A stretch of DNA of 64,000 bases from Nocardia australiensis (GTDB taxonomy: Bacteria; Actinomycetota; Actinomycetes; Mycobacteriales; Mycobacteriaceae), in assembly GCF_020733705.1 (NCBI RefSeq), contig NZ_JAJFZM010000001.1, forward strand, positions 1,798,001 through 1,862,000, read 5' to 3'. Position numbers and translations under genes: made by a program. Below the pieces are notes generated by a model that searched no databases, was not told where the DNA came from, and was given only the letters and a program-made list of their open reading frames with translations. Below are positions 56,458 through 64,000 of this stretch, one piece after another; within the stretch, counting starts at the first letter, position 1; each line of letters opens with the position of its first letter.

Positions 56458-57740
56458 GATCGTGCTCCGGTCGATTCTGTCGTGCCCGCGATCGGCTCGT
56501 TCATGCCATCCGCCCCCTCGAGATCGCGATTGAGATCACGGAAGGCCGTGTAGTTCGCCAGTACCTCTACCTGACCTGCGGGGCAGGAAGCTATGGCGCG
56601 CAAGGGATCCGGCACCAGCGTGTGTTCGACTCCGGCGTAGGTCAGCCGCACCGCGAGGTCGGTGGCGCGTTCACCGGCGGCCACCACCTGGACGCCTTCG
56701 AAATGCTCGAAGCGCACGTCCCACAGCCAGGACAGGTCCTCGCCGTCGGGTACCTGGCCATTGACCGCGATCACCAGCCCGGCGGCCGTCGGTTCGATCA
56801 TCGACAGTGCTTCTTGCCAGCCCGCCGGGTTTTTCGCCAGCAGCAGCCGGGCGGTGTGGTCGCCGACCTGGACAGTGCGGTAGCGGCCCGCGATCTCGCG
56901 CACGGTCCCGGTAGCCGTCGCAGCGGTCGCTGGTTCGGCACCGAGCGCGACTGCGGCCGCCACCGCCTGTGCGGCGTTGCCTCGATTGGCGCGACCGGGC
57001 AGGGCTATTTGCAGCGGAAGCCGCAATCCGTCCGGGCCGCAAAGCTTTTCGCCGTCGAGCCACCAATCTGGTTCCGGGCGTTGGAAATCTGTGCCGGTGC
57101 TGCGCCAGTGCGCGCCCTCCCACAGGATGGGTTCGCCGCTGCGCGGACAGCTGGTCGCATCCATCGCCCATCCGCTGCCTGCGGCCACCCACACCACATT
57201 CGGATGGTCGTAGGCGATGGAGGTCACCAGCACGTCGTCACAGTTGGCGATCACCACGGTATCGGGGTGCTGTGCGAGCCCGGCCCGTAGCTTGCGCTCG
57301 ATCATGTTGATCTCGCCGACCCGATCCAACTGATCGCGGCTGAGGTTCAACAACACCACCGCCGCCGGTTGCAGCGCATCGTGGACGTGCGGCAGATGCA
57401 GTTCGTCCACCTCGATCGCGGCCAGCGGCGCGTCCAGATGGGTGCTCAACGCGGCAACGATGCCCGCGTCCATATTGGCGCCGTCGGCCTGGGTCGCTAC
57501 CTCGCCGAGGCTGCCGAGCGCGGCTGTCGTCATCCTGGTGGTCGTCGACTTACCGTTGGTGCCGGTCACCAGCACTGTGCGCTTACCGCGTCCGAGCTGG
57601 TCCATAACAGACGGATCGATCTTCAGCGCGATCAATCCGCCGATCATCGACCCCTTGCCACGACCGGCCTTCTGCGAAGCCCACGACGCCGCGGCCGCCG
57701 CTCGCAGCGCGAGCCGCCCACGCACCGAAATATCTGCCAC
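56454..57740 (-). CDS. murT: Lipid II isoglutaminyl synthase, Mur-ligase subunit
   Basis: A 428-residue Mur-ligase-like enzyme. The P-loop is VTGTNGKSTTTRM (59-66), followed by MDAGIVAALSTHLDAPLAAI and VLLNLSRDQLDRVGEI. The C-terminal DUF1727 part has LLLAKNPAGWQEALSMIE and LSWLWDVRFEHF. It activates the D-Glu carboxylate of lipid II and receives ammonia from GatD. In the region where the Staphylococcus protein has a four-Cys zinc ribbon, this one reads SCPRSGEPILWEGAHWRSTG, so the ribbon cysteines are mostly lost. Rv3712 is the mycobacterial counterpart. Confidence 0.92.
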   Translation of the reverse strand: MADISVRGRLALRAAAAASWASQKAGRGKGSMIGGLIALKIDPSVMDQLGRGKRTVLVTGTNGKSTTTRMTTAALGSLGEVATQADGANMDAGIVAALSTHLDAPLAAIEVDELHLPHVHDALQPAAVVLLNLSRDQLDRVGEINMIERKLRAGLAQHPDTVVIANCDDVLVTSIAYDHPNVVWVAAGSGWAMDATSCPRSGEPILWEGAHWRSTGTDFQRPEPDWWLDGEKLCGPDGLRLPLQIALPGRANRGNAAQAVAAAVALGAEPATAATATGTVREIAGRYRTVQVGDHTARLLLAKNPAGWQEALSMIEPTAAGLVIAVNGQVPDGEDLSWLWDVRFEHFEGVQVVAAGERATDLAVRLTYAGVEHTLVPDPLRAIASCPAGQVEVLANYTAFRDLNRDLEGADGMNEPIAGTTESTGARS

Positions 57741-57808
57741 GCGCCGAGTCTATGTGGTGCGGTCCGACGGCTCGCGCCGTGCGCCGTGCCGGTCCGGACC
57801 GGCACCCT

Positions 57809-58447
57809 TCACGCGCGGTAGAGCTTCGCGTTGTAATTCTCCGAGTAATAGCGCTCGAGTTCCTCGACGGACTCGGCGATATCGGTCTGCACCTCCTTGA
57901 CCAGGCAGGCATGGCTGGGCAGATCGTCGACCGGCCACTGGTCGGGCTCCCACAGGTGGCTGCGCATGAAGGCTTTGGCGCAGTGCAGGAAGATCTGCTC
58001 GATATCGATCTCTATGGCCAGGATCGGGCGATGGCCGCGCACCAGCATGTCGTCGAAGTAAGGAGCGTCACGCACGAGGCGGGCACGGCCGTTGACACGC
58101 AACGTCTCGCGTCGGCCGGGGATCAGGAAGATCACGCCGACATGCGGGTTGGCCAGGATATTGAGGTAGCCGTCGGCGCGGCGGTTGCCTGGGCGTTCGG
58201 GAACGGCGATCGTGCGATCGTCGAGCACCTTCACGAAACCCGCAGGATCGCCCTTGGGGGAGGCATCGCAGTTGCCATCGGCATCGCTGGTGGCGATGAC
58301 AATGAACGGCGAAGTGGCGATCCATTCGCGGTCTCGCGGGTGCAGCGCGATCCGTTCCTTGTTCGCGGCACGCGGCATCACCTCACCGAGTAGCTGCCTG
58401 AGTTCGATCGGGCTGGTGATCTCGTCCGTGCCGGTGATTTCGCGCAT
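57809..58447 (-). CDS. Pyridoxamine 5'-phosphate oxidase-fold flavoprotein (MSMEG_1061-like)
   Basis: A 212-residue split-barrel FMN protein. The pattern is FIVIATSDADGNCDASPKGD near residue 50, TIAVPERPGNRRADGYLNIL near 80, then PHVGVIFLIPGRRETLRVNG, the usual order in the MSMEG_1061-type PPOX family. The end (SVEELERYYSENYNAKLY) is helical. Such proteins bind FMN or F420; the substrate is unknown. ATG 58447 is chosen because similarity begins shortly after it and the longer upstream part overlaps the convergently encoded region of the next gene without PPOX features. Confidence 0.83.
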   Translation of the reverse strand: MREITGTDEITSPIELRQLLGEVMPRAANKERIALHPRDREWIATSPFIVIATSDADGNCDASPKGDPAGFVKVLDDRTIAVPERPGNRRADGYLNILANPHVGVIFLIPGRRETLRVNGRARLVRDAPYFDDMLVRGHRPILAIEIDIEQIFLHCAKAFMRSHLWEPDQWPVDDLPSHACLVKEVQTDIAESVEELERYYSENYNAKLYRA

Positions 58448-58526
58448 AACTCGATTGAAACATCGCCCCCCGCCACCGGCGATCGAATTAGGTTTCGACG
58501 GCGGGAGATCGATCACACCCGGCGGC

Positions 58527-60302
58527 TCAGATCGCGACGTCGAAAAGATTCGGCTGACCCGCCGCGTAACGATCCGCGTCGATTTTGCGCAGCGGTTCCA
58601 ATTCCGCAGCGCGATACAGCGAGAACATCCGGCACGGTTCGGCATTCGACCCGGATACCTCGAGCAGCGCGTTCACCGCCGTGCGGGCGGACTCGTTGGC
58701 GCCCTCCATGGTGGCGAGGTCGACATTGGTGCGCACGTAATCGCCTGCCAGGAACAGATTTTCGAGTGCGCCATGCGCCTGTGGCCGATACTGCCACGAT
58801 CCGGCGGTATTGATGAGCAACGGATCGGCATTGGCATTGCGGCCGTGGTCGGCTTGCCAGCTGATACTTGGATCGAGGAACCAGGAATGCAGATCGTCCG
58901 CGCGCAGCACCGTGCCCCTGTCATCGAGGTGCGCGATGATCTGCGCCCAGACCTCGCGTGCGATCTCCTCGTGCGTGCATTCCTTGGCGGGCTTGCCGTA
59001 GAGCATGCCGGGGGTATTCCAGTCGGAGATGTCGACCGAAAGGCAGTCGCGCACGTCGCCGTCGCCGAATTCCGTGAGTTTCCTTGTCCACAGCTGATTC
59101 TGGGTGATCGAGGTGAGCGACCACGGTGCGTCGATATAGGCGGTGTGGCCACGCGAAATATCCGCGGGTGTGCGCAGATAGAACTGGATGCCATTCATCC
59201 AGTCGACGTAGAGTTGGTCCATCGCGGCCAGTTCGGGCCGCACCGCAAGCACATCGGGCGACCACAGCTTGCGTGCCTGTTCGGCGGACAACGCCACCAC
59301 GAAGTAGTCGGCGTCGACGGTGCGCGCGACACCCGACTCGTCGACCACCCTGGCCGCGGCGATCCGCTTGTCGCGCACGTCGAGCCCGCCGACCTCCGAC
59401 CCGAGGGCGAACCGCACCCCGAGATCCCGCAGCCGCTGTACCCACGGTTTGATCCACACCGCATTGGTCGGACCGTTCAGCACCCGGTCCAGCGCACCGT
59501 CATTGCCGATCTCGAACGGATTGCCGAGGAACTGCTCGCCCATCGTGCCGATGGTGCGGACGCTGGCGATCTCCTCCTTGGCGGCGACCATGATGCTGGT
59601 CAGGGTGCGCGAGAGCAACGCGCGGAATTCGTGTGACCGCGCGTGCCCGCCGACATAGTCGCGCCACGACATATTTTCCCACTGCCCCAACCGCCGGGCG
59701 TCGCAGCTGGAATTGAAAACCAGCAGCCGATCGGCGAAATACAGCCCTTCATTCGCGGGCATTTTCAGCGTTGTGCTGATGACCGCGCCCACGGTCTCCC
59801 GGAACATCTCCGGCGTGAACGACGTGGCTGCCTTCGGTCCGAGCGGAAGCCGAAAATCATCGCCGCCGAGCCGGGCGAACCTGGTCTCGGGCACCCCGAT
59901 CAGATTGTTCCAGACGCCATTGGGATTGCCGCTGAACGGGATTCGCCGCATCGTGTCCGGAATATGTTGGTAGAAGCCGGGAAAGAAGCGAAACCCGTGC
60001 TCACCAGGTAGCTCCGGCCGTCCCCCGGTCCCGCTGCCCGGCACCGGGATGCTGCGCGCCTTCCCACCGAGCGCGCGCCGCTCATAAACGGTGACCTGGA
60101 AACCGCGCTCAGCCAGCTCGTGCGCCGCCGTCAATCCCGCGACACCACCACCGAGCACCGCGACCCGCCTACCGTCCGGTCCCGCCGTGGCACGCGCCGG
60201 TAGCAGCGCACTCGCCGATAGCGCCCCCGCCGTCGCCACTCCCGCCGCGACCGTTCCTCGAAGCAATGTTCTCCGTGACACAGTCGATCGCTGTTCTGCC
60301 AT
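58527..60302 (-). CDS. Tat-exported FAD-dependent oxidoreductase (amine-oxidase/desaturase fold)
   Basis: A 591-residue protein. A twin-arginine signal (VSRRTLLRGTVAAGVATAG) is followed by the FAD-binding Rossmann motif RRVAVLGGGVAGLTAAHELA and GFQVTVYERRALGGKARSIP. Near the end the second FAD motif reads LENLFLAGDYVRTNVDLATM, then EGANESARTAVNALL. It resembles hydroxysqualene dehydroxylase (HpnE) and phytoene-desaturase-like enzymes, so the substrate may be an isoprenoid or other lipid, which is inference. ATG 60302 is chosen; two more codons are open upstream. It lies downstream of a repeat-rich gap. Confidence 0.82.
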   Translation of the reverse strand: MAEQRSTVSRRTLLRGTVAAGVATAGALSASALLPARATAGPDGRRVAVLGGGVAGLTAAHELAERGFQVTVYERRALGGKARSIPVPGSGTGGRPELPGEHGFRFFPGFYQHIPDTMRRIPFSGNPNGVWNNLIGVPETRFARLGGDDFRLPLGPKAATSFTPEMFRETVGAVISTTLKMPANEGLYFADRLLVFNSSCDARRLGQWENMSWRDYVGGHARSHEFRALLSRTLTSIMVAAKEEIASVRTIGTMGEQFLGNPFEIGNDGALDRVLNGPTNAVWIKPWVQRLRDLGVRFALGSEVGGLDVRDKRIAAARVVDESGVARTVDADYFVVALSAEQARKLWSPDVLAVRPELAAMDQLYVDWMNGIQFYLRTPADISRGHTAYIDAPWSLTSITQNQLWTRKLTEFGDGDVRDCLSVDISDWNTPGMLYGKPAKECTHEEIAREVWAQIIAHLDDRGTVLRADDLHSWFLDPSISWQADHGRNANADPLLINTAGSWQYRPQAHGALENLFLAGDYVRTNVDLATMEGANESARTAVNALLEVSGSNAEPCRMFSLYRAAELEPLRKIDADRYAAGQPNLFDVAI

Positions 60303-60399
60303 GCGCAACTCTGCTGCCTAGCCTTTTCCGGACCTGTTAACACGCACACTGTAAAGCGGCCACTCCAAGGCCGTCATGCCACACCCCACCACCGCGCCG

Positions 60400-60590
60400 T
60401 GCCCCATTACGTGCTCACTCGCCATGACCCATTTTCGAGTGCGGCGAGACCGAGCCCCTAAGCCGCTAAAGCGCGGCATCCAACTGTGTACAGAAATAGT
60501 CGGTGCCGCACGAGCCCACTTACGTGCTCGCTTGGCGCGGCAACAGTTTTCGAGCGTAGCGAGATCGAGCACTAGAGTTCGCGGCCGGCT
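60400..60590. repeat. Imperfect direct repeats in the intergenic region
   Basis: The word TACGTGCTC followed by TTTTCGAG(C/T)G(T/C)(A/G)GCGAGA(T/C)CGAGC occurs twice, near 60407-60466 and 60520-60571, spaced by about 113 bases. The copies differ at several positions. No gene overlaps them. Confidence 0.65.
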
Positions 60591-60668
60591 CGCGTCCGAG
60601 GGGCAAATACGATGCGACGAAGGAGCAAGTATTTGCCCCTCGGACGCGAGCCATAGGGGGCCGCGAAC
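60577..60668. repeat. Very long palindromic hairpin
   Basis: Perfect 24-bp inner arms (60587-60610 and 60629-60652; core TCCGAGGGGCAAATAC) surround an 18-base loop. Outer arms GTTCGCGGCC (60577-60586) and GGCCGCGAAC (60659-60668) extend the stem by 10 more pairs, with a six-base bulge on one side. It lies between two - strand genes, 34 bases past the ArsR stop. Confidence 0.9.
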
Positions 60669-60702
60669 ACGCAGCGCCGCAGGTGCTGCCAAACAACACA
60701 GC

Positions 60703-61074
60703 TCAGGCGTGTGGGGGTTCTCCGGTGACGATGTGGTCGGCGTGGTTCATGCCTTCTCGGACCAGTCGGGTCAGGTGCCCGTCGTGGATGCGGTAGACGA
60801 TGCGGCGGCCTTCGCGGCGGGTGTCGACGAGCCCGGTGAAGCGCAGTTTGGCCAGGTGTTGGCTGACTGCCGTGCGGGAGGCGCCGCAGGCTTCGGTCAA
60901 AGCGGTGACATCGGCTTCACCGTCGGCGAGGACCAGCAGGATATGCAGGCGGGTGGCGTCGGACAACATCCGAAAGGTGGCGGACGCGGCGTCGAGGCGT
61001 GCCTTGTCGGGCGTGACGGGGTGGACGAGGCTGGGAGCTGCTTGCGCGGCGGCCGAGACATGCTTGGCCGTCAT
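60703..61074 (-). CDS. ArsR-family metal-type repressor
   Basis: A 123-residue winged-helix repressor. The pattern is FRMLSDATRLHILLVLADGE, then DVTALTEACGASRTAVSQHL for the recognition helix and LVDTRREGRRIVYRIHDGHL for the wing. The C-terminal tail GMNHADHIVTGEPPHA has His/Asp residues suited to metal binding as in NmtR/KmtR-type sensors; the metal is not known. It begins three bases after the stop of the MFS gene upstream, so the two form one operon, and the repressor probably controls that operon. Confidence 0.87.
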   Translation of the reverse strand: MTAKHVSAAAQAAPSLVHPVTPDKARLDAASATFRMLSDATRLHILLVLADGEADVTALTEACGASRTAVSQHLAKLRFTGLVDTRREGRRIVYRIHDGHLTRLVREGMNHADHIVTGEPPHA

Positions 61075-61077
61075 CGT

Positions 61078-62322
61078 TCACCGCCTTCCTGCTAGCACCT
61101 CTTCCACCGTGGATGAGGTATCCACCGGCCATACGCGGGCGGCCGTTGTTGCGGCAAGTGTAGCGACGGCGGCCAGGGTGATCGCGGCGGCGAACTGGCC
61201 GACGCCCGCGCCGACCCATCCGGCGATGGGGTAGGTGAGGAGGAAGCAGGCGTGCGATAGGGAGAACTGGGCGGTGAATACCGCTGTTCGGTTGTCGGGT
61301 GTGGTCTGGGAGCGCAGCAGCCGGGCGGCGGGGGTGTTGATCATCGAGGTGCCCGCACCGAGCACCACCCATGCGACCGTAAGCATCACCCACCCTGGAC
61401 CGGGGGTCGGCGACAGGGTCGCGATCGCGGCGGCTGCCAGCAATCCCACCGGCAGCACGGCGGCTCCGGCAAGCATCAGGGTGCGGTCGGTGATGGTGGT
61501 GAGCAGTCGTGGCACTGACAGTGCGACGATCATCGATCCGCTGCCGTAGCAGCCCAGTGCGAGCGCCACCCCGGTGGCGGAGCCGTCGAGTAGATCTCGC
61601 ACGTAGACGACGGTATTCACCACGACCAGTGCGGTCGCCGCGCCGACTGCGAGGTTCATTGCCAGCAGTCCGCGCAGTACCGGGCGTTCGGTCATGAACT
61701 GGGCGCCTCGGGTGATCCGCTCCAACAGTGGCACCGAGCGGTCCGTCGGCACCGGCCGGGGCAGCGTCGTGGTCACCACCGCAACAGCGGAGGCGATGAA
61801 TCCGGCGGCGGTTCCGACGAACAGCAGGTTGTAGCTGATCACGGTCAGCAGCGCGGCGGCCAGGACCGGGCTCAGCAGGGATTCCAGGTCGTAGGCCAAC
61901 CGCGACAGCGACAGCCCGCGGGTGTAGTCGTCTTCGTTCTCCAGGATCGAGGGGATCACCGCTTGAAAGGCCGGGGTGAACGTCGCCGACGCCGCCTGCA
62001 GCACGAAGATCAGCACATAGATCTGCCAGACATGGGTGACGAACGGCAGCGTCAGGGCGATCGCCGCGCGGATCGCGTCCGCCGACACCAGCAGCACCCG
62101 GCGTGGCACCCGGTCCGTGATCGCCGAAATCACCGGTGCCACAAAAACATACGCGACCATCTTGATCGCCAGCGCGGTGCCGAGCACCGCGCCGGCGTTA
62201 CTGCCCGCTAGGTCGTAGGCCAGCAGACCCAACGCCACCGTCAACAGGCCGGTGCCGACCAGCGCCACCACCTGCGCGGTGAACAACCGCCGGAATCGGC
62301 GATTCCGCAGTACCTCGATCAC
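61078..62322 (-). CDS. MFS exporter, probably metal-resistance type
   Basis: A 414-residue transporter with about 12 hydrophobic segments. It starts FRRLFTAQVVALVGTGLLTV; the cytoplasmic loop VISAITDRVPRRVLLVSADA is motif A-like. The family (MFS_3/enterobactin-exporter-like) includes putative nickel and cobalt exporters that are often paired with ArsR sensors; the pairing here suggests metal export, which is inference. The start is GTG 62322. It is followed directly by the arsR-type gene, and an imperfect palindrome lies about 50 bases upstream. Confidence 0.83.
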   Translation of the reverse strand: MIEVLRNRRFRRLFTAQVVALVGTGLLTVALGLLAYDLAGSNAGAVLGTALAIKMVAYVFVAPVISAITDRVPRRVLLVSADAIRAAIALTLPFVTHVWQIYVLIFVLQAASATFTPAFQAVIPSILENEDDYTRGLSLSRLAYDLESLLSPVLAAALLTVISYNLLFVGTAAGFIASAVAVVTTTLPRPVPTDRSVPLLERITRGAQFMTERPVLRGLLAMNLAVGAATALVVVNTVVYVRDLLDGSATGVALALGCYGSGSMIVALSVPRLLTTITDRTLMLAGAAVLPVGLLAAAAIATLSPTPGPGWVMLTVAWVVLGAGTSMINTPAARLLRSQTTPDNRTAVFTAQFSLSHACFLLTYPIAGWVGAGVGQFAAAITLAAVATLAATTAARVWPVDTSSTVEEVLAGRR

Positions 62323-62371
62323 ACTCCATCTTCCAGACTCGCGAACCGCTCCGACAAGGGTTACCTTACGC

Positions 62372-62399
62372 CATTATGTGCGCAGTTGCGAACGTAATG
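62372..62399. promoter_or_regulatory. Putative ArsR operator
   Basis: CATTATGTGCGCA-GT-TGCGAACGTAATG is a near-palindrome over 28 bases in the style of ArsR/SmtB operators. On the - strand a -10-like TAAGGT (62368-62363) lies just downstream, so a bound repressor would cover the promoter of the MFS-ArsR operon. Confidence 0.6.
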
Positions 62400-62456
62400 G
62401 CATAGGGTGGAGCTGAACAGAACGTGAGGCTGACGGTGGTTACGTCGGCCGGTTGC

Positions 62457-63800
62457 TCAGCTTCGGTCTGCGGGCAGGGTGAGGGTGAAGACAGCGCCGC
62501 GGTCGGGGTGGTTGGTTGCGGTGATGGTGCCGTTGTTGCGGTGGGCGAGTGTGGTGACGATGGCCAGGCCGAGCCCGCTGCCGCCGGTGGTGCGTGCGGT
62601 ATCGGCGCGGGTGAAGCGGTCGAATATGTGCGGTAAGAACCGGGGCTCTATCCCTGGGCCGTGGTCGCGGACCTCGACGACGAGCGAGTCGGCGTCGCAG
62701 CGGACGTGGATGGTGACCGGCGGTGCGCCGTGCTGGGTGGCGTTGTCGAGCAAGTTTGTGATCATCCGGTCCAGGTCGTCGGGATCGGCGCGGGTTCGAA
62801 GGGCGGCAGGGCAATCGAGTGTCACCGCGGTTTCGTCCATGGTGGCGTGGTAGCGGGTGATCACGGATTCGAGTGCCGGTCGCAGCTCGACGACTGCGAC
62901 CGGTGTATTGGGGTCGCGGGGTTCGTCCGCGGTGGCGGCGAGCATGGCGCGGGACAGTCGGGACAGTCGTTCGACCTCATCGAGTGCGGAGCGTAGCGAG
63001 GTGGTGAGTTCGGCGTTGCTGCGCGGGCGACGAAGGGCGAGTTCGAGTTCGGTGGTGAGCAGGCTCAGTGGGGTGCGTAGTTCGTGGCCGGCGTCGGCGA
63101 CGAATTGTCGTTCCCGATCGAGGGCTTCGTGCAGGCGCACCAACAGGTCATTGAATGTGGTTCCCAGGCGCGAGATTTCATCGTGTGCGGGCGGTATCGG
63201 CAGGCGCGCTTCGGGATCGGTGTGGGTGATGCCCGCTGTGCGGGCACGCATGCGTTCGACGGGGCGTAGCGCAGCCATGGCCAGCAGGTAGGCGCCGAGG
63301 GCTGCGGCGAGCAGGACCAGTGGGAATCCGACGGCGAGTTCATGGGTGAGATCGGCGACGGCGGCGTCGCGGTCGCCGAGGCTGACCGCGGCAACGACGA
63401 TCCGGTTGCCGGGTGCGCTGGTGGCGGCGAGACGCACCGGTCCGGTCAGCTGTCCCGCGGCGGCGTGGTCGACAACAAGGGTTGCGTGTCTTGCGCTGTT
63501 GAGTTCGGCAGGTGAAAGTGCCGACGCCCCAGAGAGTTCCGGGGTGGTAGCGACGACCTGCCCGCTGTCGGTGAGGATTTGCACGGCGGTGTCTTGGCTG
63601 GGACCGGGCAATATCGGTTCGACGGCGGCCGCCAGAGGGCGTAACTCGGTGAGCTGGTAGGTGAGTGATTCAGTGACGGAGTTGTCGAGGAACGAGCGCA
63701 TGTGGGAGACGGTCACGGCCCCGACTCCGGCGAGCACAAGCGCCATCATGATGGTGAAAGCGACGGTTAGCCGGATACGGATAGGCCAGGCGCGGATCAT
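62457..63800 (-). CDS. Two-component sensor histidine kinase
   Basis: A 447-residue membrane kinase. Helix 1 is at residues 10-30 (VAFTIMMALVLAGVGAVTV), then an external sensor region of about 110 residues, then helix 2 (LAVGFPLVLLAAALGAYLLA). HAMP follows (ALRPVERMRARTAGI). The dimerisation/phosphorylation box is FVADAGHELRTPLSLL with the His near residue 235. ATPase boxes are N (MITNLLDNATQHG), G1 (VRDHGPGIEP) and G2 (GGSGLGLAIV). The signal is unknown. Its ATG overlaps the stop of the upstream response-regulator gene (63797-63800). Confidence 0.92.
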   Translation of the reverse strand: MIRAWPIRIRLTVAFTIMMALVLAGVGAVTVSHMRSFLDNSVTESLTYQLTELRPLAAAVEPILPGPSQDTAVQILTDSGQVVATTPELSGASALSPAELNSARHATLVVDHAAAGQLTGPVRLAATSAPGNRIVVAAVSLGDRDAAVADLTHELAVGFPLVLLAAALGAYLLAMAALRPVERMRARTAGITHTDPEARLPIPPAHDEISRLGTTFNDLLVRLHEALDRERQFVADAGHELRTPLSLLTTELELALRRPRSNAELTTSLRSALDEVERLSRLSRAMLAATADEPRDPNTPVAVVELRPALESVITRYHATMDETAVTLDCPAALRTRADPDDLDRMITNLLDNATQHGAPPVTIHVRCDADSLVVEVRDHGPGIEPRFLPHIFDRFTRADTARTTGGSGLGLAIVTTLAHRNNGTITATNHPDRGAVFTLTLPADRS

Positions 63801-64000
63801 GGTGTGTGGCTTTCGATTCGGCCGCCATCGGGGCGGAGGCGGTATCCGCTGCCGCGCACGGTTTCGACCGAGGTGACCCCGAAGGGTCGGTCGATCTTGT
63901 CGCGCAGGGCGCGAATGTGGACGTCAACGACATTGGAGTGGGATTCGTAGGCGAAGTCCCAGCAGTGCTCCATCAGCACCTCCCGCGACAGGACGATGCC
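63797..64000 (-). CDS. OmpR-family response regulator, C-terminal part (partial at window end)
   Basis: The last 67 codons of a response regulator lie in the window. They encode the winged-helix DNA-binding end: LSREVLMEHCWDFAYESHSN, VVDVHIRALRDKI and VETVRGSGYRLRPDG. The receiver domain lies beyond base 64000. Gene order regulator then kinase with a 4-bp overlap is usual for an OmpR-type pair. Confidence 0.92.
   Translation of the reverse strand, partial: GIVLSREVLMEHCWDFAYESHSNVVDVHIRALRDKIDRPFGVTSVETVRGSGYRLRPDGGRIESHTP

Overview
The window reads as a chromosomal segment of a high-GC mycolic-acid actinobacterium, most likely Nocardia. Reasons: GTG/TTG starts are common, and there are MspA-like porin and Nocardia-type secreted proteins, a two-gene tuberculostearic-acid (10-methyl fatty acid) operon, an actinobacterial cytochrome bc1 b-subunit, and a gene order matching what I recall of Mycobacterium tuberculosis Rv3712-Rv3722c (murT, gatD, recR, ybaB, SRPBCC, tmsA/tmsB, dnaX, aspartate aminotransferase). 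Genus and synteny are recognised from memory, not computed.

Layout. 1-5.5 kb: end of an ABC exporter gene, then tgt and a YhhQ-type transporter convergent with overlapping stops, two small membrane proteins, and a DUF309-gluQ-RDD operon. Together tgt, yhhQ and gluQ outline queuine salvage and glutamyl-queuosine formation. 5.5-15.4 kb: accessory genes, including an orphan DUF397, a stand-alone qcrB, a WS/DGAT-like acyltransferase, a CapA-like protein, an MspA-like porin, several secreted proteins and an esterase remnant. 15.5-16.5 kb: a tRNA-Ser(GGA) whose 3' end is duplicated 0.9 kb downstream, with a dead IS3-type transposase fragment between the copies, which looks like the footprint of an integrative element. 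16.5-19.3 kb: a membrane-anchored protein, the SRP RNA gene and the aspartate aminotransferase.

19.4-29.3 kb: genes lying between the aminotransferase and dnaX: methyltransferase, HhH-GPD protein, an MFS exporter with a leaderless-type promoter, a putative cysteine-containing leader peptide ahead of a ROK regulator, DUF2207 protein, zinc metallopeptidase, two gene remnants and one unrecognised gene. 29.5-40.4 kb: dnaX, a fadA-fadB beta-oxidation operon, a phytase-like remnant and a PknK-like kinase. 41-47 kb: tuberculostearate operon, SRPBCC protein, VOC protein with a broken MerR regulator, secreted protein, ybaB and recR. 47.1-55.2 kb: one unknown gene, then a three-gene transglutaminase / circularly permuted ATP-grasp-alpha-E / transglutaminase operon. 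55.3-58.4 kb: Phd-type antitoxin with an internally deleted VapC toxin, the gatD-murT operon for lipid II amidation, and a PPOX flavoprotein. 58.5-64 kb: Tat-exported FAD oxidoreductase, a repeat region with a very long hairpin, an MFS-ArsR metal-type operon with a candidate operator, and a two-component system running off the window end.

The most distinctive points are the tRNA-bounded relic, the leaderless cysteine leader peptide, the transglutaminase/ATP-grasp operon, the toxin deleted beside an intact antitoxin, and the density of gene remnants (at least eight).
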